Part shown: one piece after another, positions 60,115-64,000 of the stretch
How positions within the stretch are numbered: the stretch's first letter is position 1
Layout: every line of letters begins with the position of its first letter
Origin: Xanthomonas sacchari
GTDB taxonomy: Bacteria > Pseudomonadota > Gammaproteobacteria > Xanthomonadales > Xanthomonadaceae
Length of the DNA stretch: 64,000 nucleotides
Direction: 5' to 3'
NCBI RefSeq assembly: GCF_024266585.1
Contig: NZ_CP100647.1
Coordinates: 1,035,001-1,099,000, forward strand
Translations under genes and position numbers: made by a program
Notes under the pieces: model-generated
Seen by the model: only the letters and a program-made list of their open reading frames with translations
Databases searched by the model: none
Told to the model about the DNA's origin: nothing

Positions 60115-60546
60115 ATGAAACCTGCCAAGCTGTTCAATGTCGTCGCCAAGAAGGCGTCCTATGCCGCCGGCACGCCATGGACGTTCTGCATCGCCGTGGC
60201 GATCGTGCTGATCTGGGGCCTCAGCGGGCCGGTGTTCGGCTTCAACGACACCTGGCAACTGGTCATCAACACCGGTACCACCATCATCACCTTCCTGATG
60301 GTGTTCCTGATCCAGCACACCCAGAACGCCGACACCGCGGCGATGCAGATCAAGCTCGACGAGCTGATCCGGGTCAGTGCCAAGGCCAACAACGAGCTGC
60401 TGGATCTGGAAGAGCTGGACGAGAAGCGGCTGGAAGAGATCCGCCGGCAGTACGAAGAGTTGGCGAGCAAGGCCGCCGATGCGTTGCGCGCGCGCAACGC
60501 CCGAGATGGCGATCGCCGCGAGTCGCACGATCGCCCCAAAGGTTGA
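60115..60546 (+). CDS. Low-affinity iron permease family protein
   Basis: A 143-residue protein with two helices (about 22-40 and 46-65) and the conserved INTGTTIITFLMVFLIQHTQ, NADTAAMQIKLDELI of the low-affinity iron permease family (PF04120), then a charged coiled tail (ELDEKRLEEIRRQYEEL). Transport activity of bacterial members is not established. Stands alone. Confidence 0.88.
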   Translation: MKPAKLFNVVAKKASYAAGTPWTFCIAVAIVLIWGLSGPVFGFNDTWQLVINTGTTIITFLMVFLIQHTQNADTAAMQIKLDELIRVSAKANNELLDLEELDEKRLEEIRRQYEELASKAADALRARNARDGDRRESHDRPKG

Positions 60547-60622
60547 CCGCTAGCGCGCGGATGCCGATGCGGGGAGCGGCGCGCCGGCGAAGAGCGCGGC
60601 ACGCCGCTGCGCATTGCCGGGA

Positions 60623-60850
60623 TCAGGCCGGGACGGCGCCGTCCGGATCGTCCGTGGTGGCGGTCGTCGACGCGCGCCCGGTGGCCTGCAGGGTGTCGCC
60701 ATGCGGCGGCGTGGCGCGGCCGTTGTCGGGTTCGGCAGGCGGCATCGACGAGACGGTGTCGGAGAGCGGGGATTGGCTCCGACGGCGATAGGCGCGGATG
60801 GCGGCGAAGGCCGTGCCGGCCAGCGCCAGTTTCCAGAGTAGACCAGACAT
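60623..60850 (-). CDS. 75-residue small membrane protein, unknown
   Basis: Starts MSGLLWKLALAGTAFAAIRA with one short hydrophobic helix, then a polar, Pro/Thr-rich tail (SDTVSSMPPAEPDNGRATPP). Only a weak ribosome site (GGAA) is seen. The frame continues upstream on that strand but the start at 60850 gives the sensible protein. Could be spurious. Confidence 0.4.
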   Translation of the reverse strand: MSGLLWKLALAGTAFAAIRAYRRRSQSPLSDTVSSMPPAEPDNGRATPPHGDTLQATGRASTTATTDDPDGAVPA

Positions 60851-61076
60851 TGCGAGATTCCAGTGCGGAAGGAGCCGCCAGCGTCGGCCAGCGCGGGTGG
60901 CGCAGGCGTGCACGTCGCGTGCGTGCGGCGTGGTGCCGCCGGCGGGATGCGTTGCAACGCCAACCGCACCAGGCGCTGAACGAAGGCGAGGTACGTGCCT
61001 GCATGCGCCAGCGGCGCCACGCGTCGGTAACGCGCGCGGTGCGACCATGCCGCTCCCCACCCGGAGATAAGCGCGT

Positions 61077-62801
61077 ATGTCCAAGCAGACCATGGCCCGC
61101 CTGCTCGCCGAAACCCTGCACAGCGCGGGCGTGGAGCGGATCTGGGGCGTCACCGGCGACAGCCTCAACGGCCTGACCGACGCGCTGCGGCAGATGGACA
61201 GCATCGAATGGATGCACGTGCGCCACGAGGAAGTGGCGGCCTTCGCCGCCGGCGCCGAAGCCGCGGTCAGCGGCAAGCTGGCGGTGTGCGCCGGCAGCTG
61301 CGGGCCGGGCAACCTGCACCTGATCAACGGGCTGTTCGATTGCCACCGCAGCCACCAGCCGGTGCTGGCCATCGCCGCGCATATCCCGTCCTCGGAGATC
61401 GGCCTGAGCTATTTCCAGGAGACGCATCCGCAGGAACTGTTCCGCGAGTGCAGCCACTACGTCGAACTGGTGACCAATCCGGCGCAGATGCCGGAGGTGC
61501 TGCAACGGGCGATGCGCACGGCGATCCTGCGCCGCGGCGTCGCCGTGGTGGTGATCCCCGGCGACGTCGCGCTGCAGGAGATGCCCAAGGGCACGCCGAC
61601 GGCCTGGCCGGCGCTGGCTGCGCCGCGCATCCTGCCGGCCGACGCCGACGTGGCCACGCTGGCCGACCTGCTGCAGGCGAGCAAGGCCACCACCTTGCTG
61701 TGCGGCAGCGGCTGCGCCGGCGCGCACGACGAGGTGGTGGCGCTGGCCGATGCGCTCGGCGCGCCGATCGTGCACGCGCTGCGCGGCAAGGAACACGTGG
61801 AGTGGGACAACCCCTTCGATGTCGGCATGACCGGCCTGATCGGCTTCAGTTCCGGCTACCAGGCCATGCTCAACTGCGACACCTTGCTGATGCTCGGCAC
61901 CGACTTCCCGTACCGGCAGTTCTATCCCAAGGACGCCACCATCGTGCAGGTGGACAACGACCCGGCCGCGCTGGGGCGGCGCACCCCGCTGCAGCTGGGC
62001 ATCGCCGCCGACGTGCGCGAAACCATCGCCGCGCTGCTGCCGCGGTTGCAGCGGCGCGAGGACCGCGGCTTCCTGGAGAAGTCGCTGGCCCACTACCGCA
62101 AGGCGCGCGAGGGCCTGGACGACCTGGCGGTGGCCTCGGCGCCCGGCGAGCCGCTGCATCCGCAGTTCGTCACCCGCATGGTCGATGCGCTGGCCGACGC
62201 CGATGCGATCTTCACCTGCGACGTCGGCACGCCGACGGTGTGGGCGGCGCGCTACCTGACCATGAACGGCCAGCGCCGCCTGCTCGGGTCGTTCAACCAC
62301 GGCTCGATGGCCAATGCGATGCCGCAGGCGCTGGGCGCGCAGGCGCAGTTCCCGCGCCGGCAGGTGATCTCGCTGTCCGGCGATGGCGGCTTCACCATGC
62401 TGATGGGCGATTTCATCACCCTGGCGCAACTGGGCCTGCCGGTGAAGGTGGTGGTCTACAACAACGGCTCGCTGGGCTTCGTGGCGATGGAGATGAAGTC
62501 GGCCGGTTACCTGGACACCGGCACCGATCTGAACAATCCGGACTTCGCGGCGATGAGCAATGCCATGGGCATCCTGGGCCTGCGCGTGGACGAATCGGCG
62601 CAACTGGAGCTGGCGTTGCGCGAAGCGTTCGCGCATCCCGGCCCGGCGCTGGTGGACGTGCGCGTGGCCAGCCAGGAGCTGGCGATCCCGCCGGCGGTCA
62701 AGCTGGAGCAGGCCAAGGGCCTGGGCCTGTACCTGCTGCGCGCGGTGATGAGCGGGCGCGGCGACGAGGTGCTGGAACTGGTCAAGACCAACCTGCGCTG
62801 A
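61077..62801 (+). CDS. poxB: Pyruvate dehydrogenase (quinone) PoxB
   Basis: A 574-residue ThDP enzyme. N-terminal [16 protein letters not shown] and [20 protein letters not shown] (catalytic Glu), central FAD/DHS domain, and C-terminal ThDP motif [20 protein letters not shown], then [11 protein letters not shown]. The end ([20 protein letters not shown]) resembles the PoxB membrane-binding tail. PoxB oxidises pyruvate to acetate and CO2 and passes electrons to ubiquinone at the membrane. GGAG lies 10 nt before the ATG. Related acetolactate synthases lack the VRHEE context seen here. Confidence 0.94.
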   Translation: MSKQTMARLLAETLHSAGVERIWGVTGDSLNGLTDALRQMDSIEWMHVRHEEVAAFAAGAEAAVSGKLAVCAGSCGPGNLHLINGLFDCHRSHQPVLAIAAHIPSSEIGLSYFQETHPQELFRECSHYVELVTNPAQMPEVLQRAMRTAILRRGVAVVVIPGDVALQEMPKGTPTAWPALAAPRILPADADVATLADLLQASKATTLLCGSGCAGAHDEVVALADALGAPIVHALRGKEHVEWDNPFDVGMTGLIGFSSGYQAMLNCDTLLMLGTDFPYRQFYPKDATIVQVDNDPAALGRRTPLQLGIAADVRETIAALLPRLQRREDRGFLEKSLAHYRKAREGLDDLAVASAPGEPLHPQFVTRMVDALADADAIFTCDVGTPTVWAARYLTMNGQRRLLGSFNHGSMANAMPQALGAQAQFPRRQVISLSGDGGFTMLMGDFITLAQLGLPVKVVVYNNGSLGFVAMEMKSAGYLDTGTDLNNPDFAAMSNAMGILGLRVDESAQLELALREAFAHPGPALVDVRVASQELAIPPAVKLEQAKGLGLYLLRAVMSGRGDEVLELVKTNLR

Positions 62802-62995
62802 GCGCGGCCAGCGACACCGCGGCGCCGCCGGGCATCCGCATGGGCGGCTCGTACACTGCGGTTGCCGCGCGCCGTCCGAATTCCCTGGCATCTGCGCGCG
62901 CCGTTTCGCCAGTCACGCCGAGTCGCGACACCTCGGCGTCCCGGTTACGATCGCCGCGGTTCGCTCCGCCTCTTCCGTCGCGCCCAAGGTAGGCC

Positions 62996-64000
62996 ATGCC
63001 CCGTTCGCTGTTGCGGCAACTGCTGCTGATCTGGATCGTGATCGTCGCCGCCTGCGTGGGCATGGCGGTGGTGCTGGTCGGGCTGTACCGGCACAGCGAG
63101 GGCGTGCGCAGCGAGCGCGCGCAGACCGGGCTGCGCGAGGTGTGCACGCGCATGGTGCAGCGCTACAACGGCGCCAGCGCCGCGGCCCACGGCAGCGACG
63201 GCACCGGCCTGGCCGCGGTGGTGTCGCAGTTGGTGCTGGCCGACGCCGCCGGCGTGGAAGGCGGCTTCTGGGACCGCCAGCGCGGCTTCGTCGCCTACGC
63301 CTATCCGACCTACGACGGCAGCGAGCACAAGACCGACGTGCCCTCGGCCGAGCGCAACGTCATCGTCGCCACCGCGCAGCGCGGGGTGGAGGCGCAGCAT
63401 CCGGTGGACTATCGCCGTGACGGCCAGCGCGAGAGCCTGCTGATCGCGGCCTGCCCGCTGGACCGCACCGCCGCGGCCTGGGCCATGACCCGGGTCGCTT
63501 CCAGCGACGCCGCGGCCAGCCTGCCGCTGGCGCTGGGCCTGGCGCTGATCCTGGCGCTGGTGGTGGTCTCGGCGCTGGCGCTGGGGTGGGTGGTGCGGCG
63601 CTGGAGCCAGCGCCTGCAGGGCATCCAGCAGGCCCTGGCGACGCCGGCCGAGGTGCCGCAGATCCCGCGCACCGGCGCGCCGGAACTGGACCGGCTCGGC
63701 GCCGCGGTCACCGACTACGCGCAGCGCAGCGCGCAGGCGCTGGCCGAAACCCGCCGGCTCGGCGAGGAACTGTCGCGGCACGAACGCCTGGCCGCGCTCG
63801 GGCGCATGACCGCGACCGTGGCGCACGAGATCCGCAACCCGATCGCGACCCTGCGCCTGGCGCTGGAAAACCAGATCGCCGCGCGCGCGGACGGTGTCGA
63901 CGATGCCCAGGCGCAGCTGATGCTGGCGCAGATCCAGCGCCTGGACGGGGTGGTGGAAAGCCTGCTCGGCATGGTCCAGCCGATCCGCCTGCACCGGCAG
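62996..64000 (+). CDS. Sensor histidine kinase, N-terminal part (runs off the window)
   Basis: The frame from the ATG at 62996 is open to the end of the window (335 codons). TM1 about 8-30, a periplasmic domain (about 31-175, VEGGFWDRQRGFVAYAYPTY), TM2 about 176-198, a HAMP-like linker, and the H-box LGRMTATVAHEIRNPIATLR near residue 285. The ATPase domain lies beyond the window. The partner regulator would be downstream and is not visible. Confidence 0.92.
   Translation, partial: MPRSLLRQLLLIWIVIVAACVGMAVVLVGLYRHSEGVRSERAQTGLREVCTRMVQRYNGASAAAHGSDGTGLAAVVSQLVLADAAGVEGGFWDRQRGFVAYAYPTYDGSEHKTDVPSAERNVIVATAQRGVEAQHPVDYRRDGQRESLLIAACPLDRTAAAWAMTRVASSDAAASLPLALGLALILALVVVSALALGWVVRRWSQRLQGIQQALATPAEVPQIPRTGAPELDRLGAAVTDYAQRSAQALAETRRLGEELSRHERLAALGRMTATVAHEIRNPIATLRLALENQIAARADGVDDAQAQLMLAQIQRLDGVVESLLGMVQPIRLHRQ

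Overview
The window is GC-rich chromosomal DNA of a Xanthomonadaceae bacterium, most likely a Xanthomonas. The inference rests on GTAG-headed REP palindromes like those described in Xanthomonas and Stenotrophomonas, a TonB-receptor/alpha-mannosidase locus, a xanthomonad-sized GlgE, and T4SS and effector relics of the xanthomonad type. It is not tied to a species.

Layout. 2-1105 is the end of a GH92 alpha-mannosidase, followed by a four-copy 206-bp tandem repeat built from REP-like palindromes (1193-2015). 2516-11207 is a tightly coupled GlgE-pathway operon (glgE, treS-maltokinase fusion, glgB) that converts trehalose through maltose and maltose-1-phosphate to branched alpha-glucan. About 11534-22534 is a decayed 10.9-kb island inserted into the anticodon loop of a CAT-anticodon tRNA gene. 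It holds a frameshifted integrase, a truncated RadC, a trbM-like gene, virB5- and virB6-like genes, DUF4189 proteins, a dead lipoprotein/lipase pair that looks like a T4SS effector-immunity relic, a PIN fragment, an intact tRNA-CAT and an intact PD-(D/E)XK-type nuclease gene. 22535-25300 carries duplication debris: a GH92 5' fragment and two tandem paralogues of a cysteine-containing 40-residue-repeat secreted protein.

25304-35914 is a glycan-utilisation locus: GH92, TonB-dependent receptor, GH92 and a LacI-family regulator, with matching operator-like palindromes upstream of the first GH92 gene and of the receptor. 36100-37840 is a DUF2231 membrane protein plus a PQQ-type sugar dehydrogenase lipoprotein. 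37950-44230 is an RND efflux pump (adaptor and permease) divergent from a two-component system. Then come small proteins, an MBL-fold hydrolase, a TetR gene overlapping a CYP102-type P450-reductase fusion, a NlpC/P60-like protein, a chemoreceptor with a C-terminal pentapeptide, a DUF892 protein and an SDR oxidoreductase. 56999-59949 is a DesT/FabR-like repressor divergent from a ferredoxin reductase/acyl desaturase pair. The window ends with a low-affinity iron permease family protein, poxB and the start of a histidine kinase gene.

Most of the window is ordinary, well-kept chromosome. The island and the duplicated stretch to its right are the accessory part and hold most of the unusual observations. 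All family assignments come from reading motifs; no database search was run.
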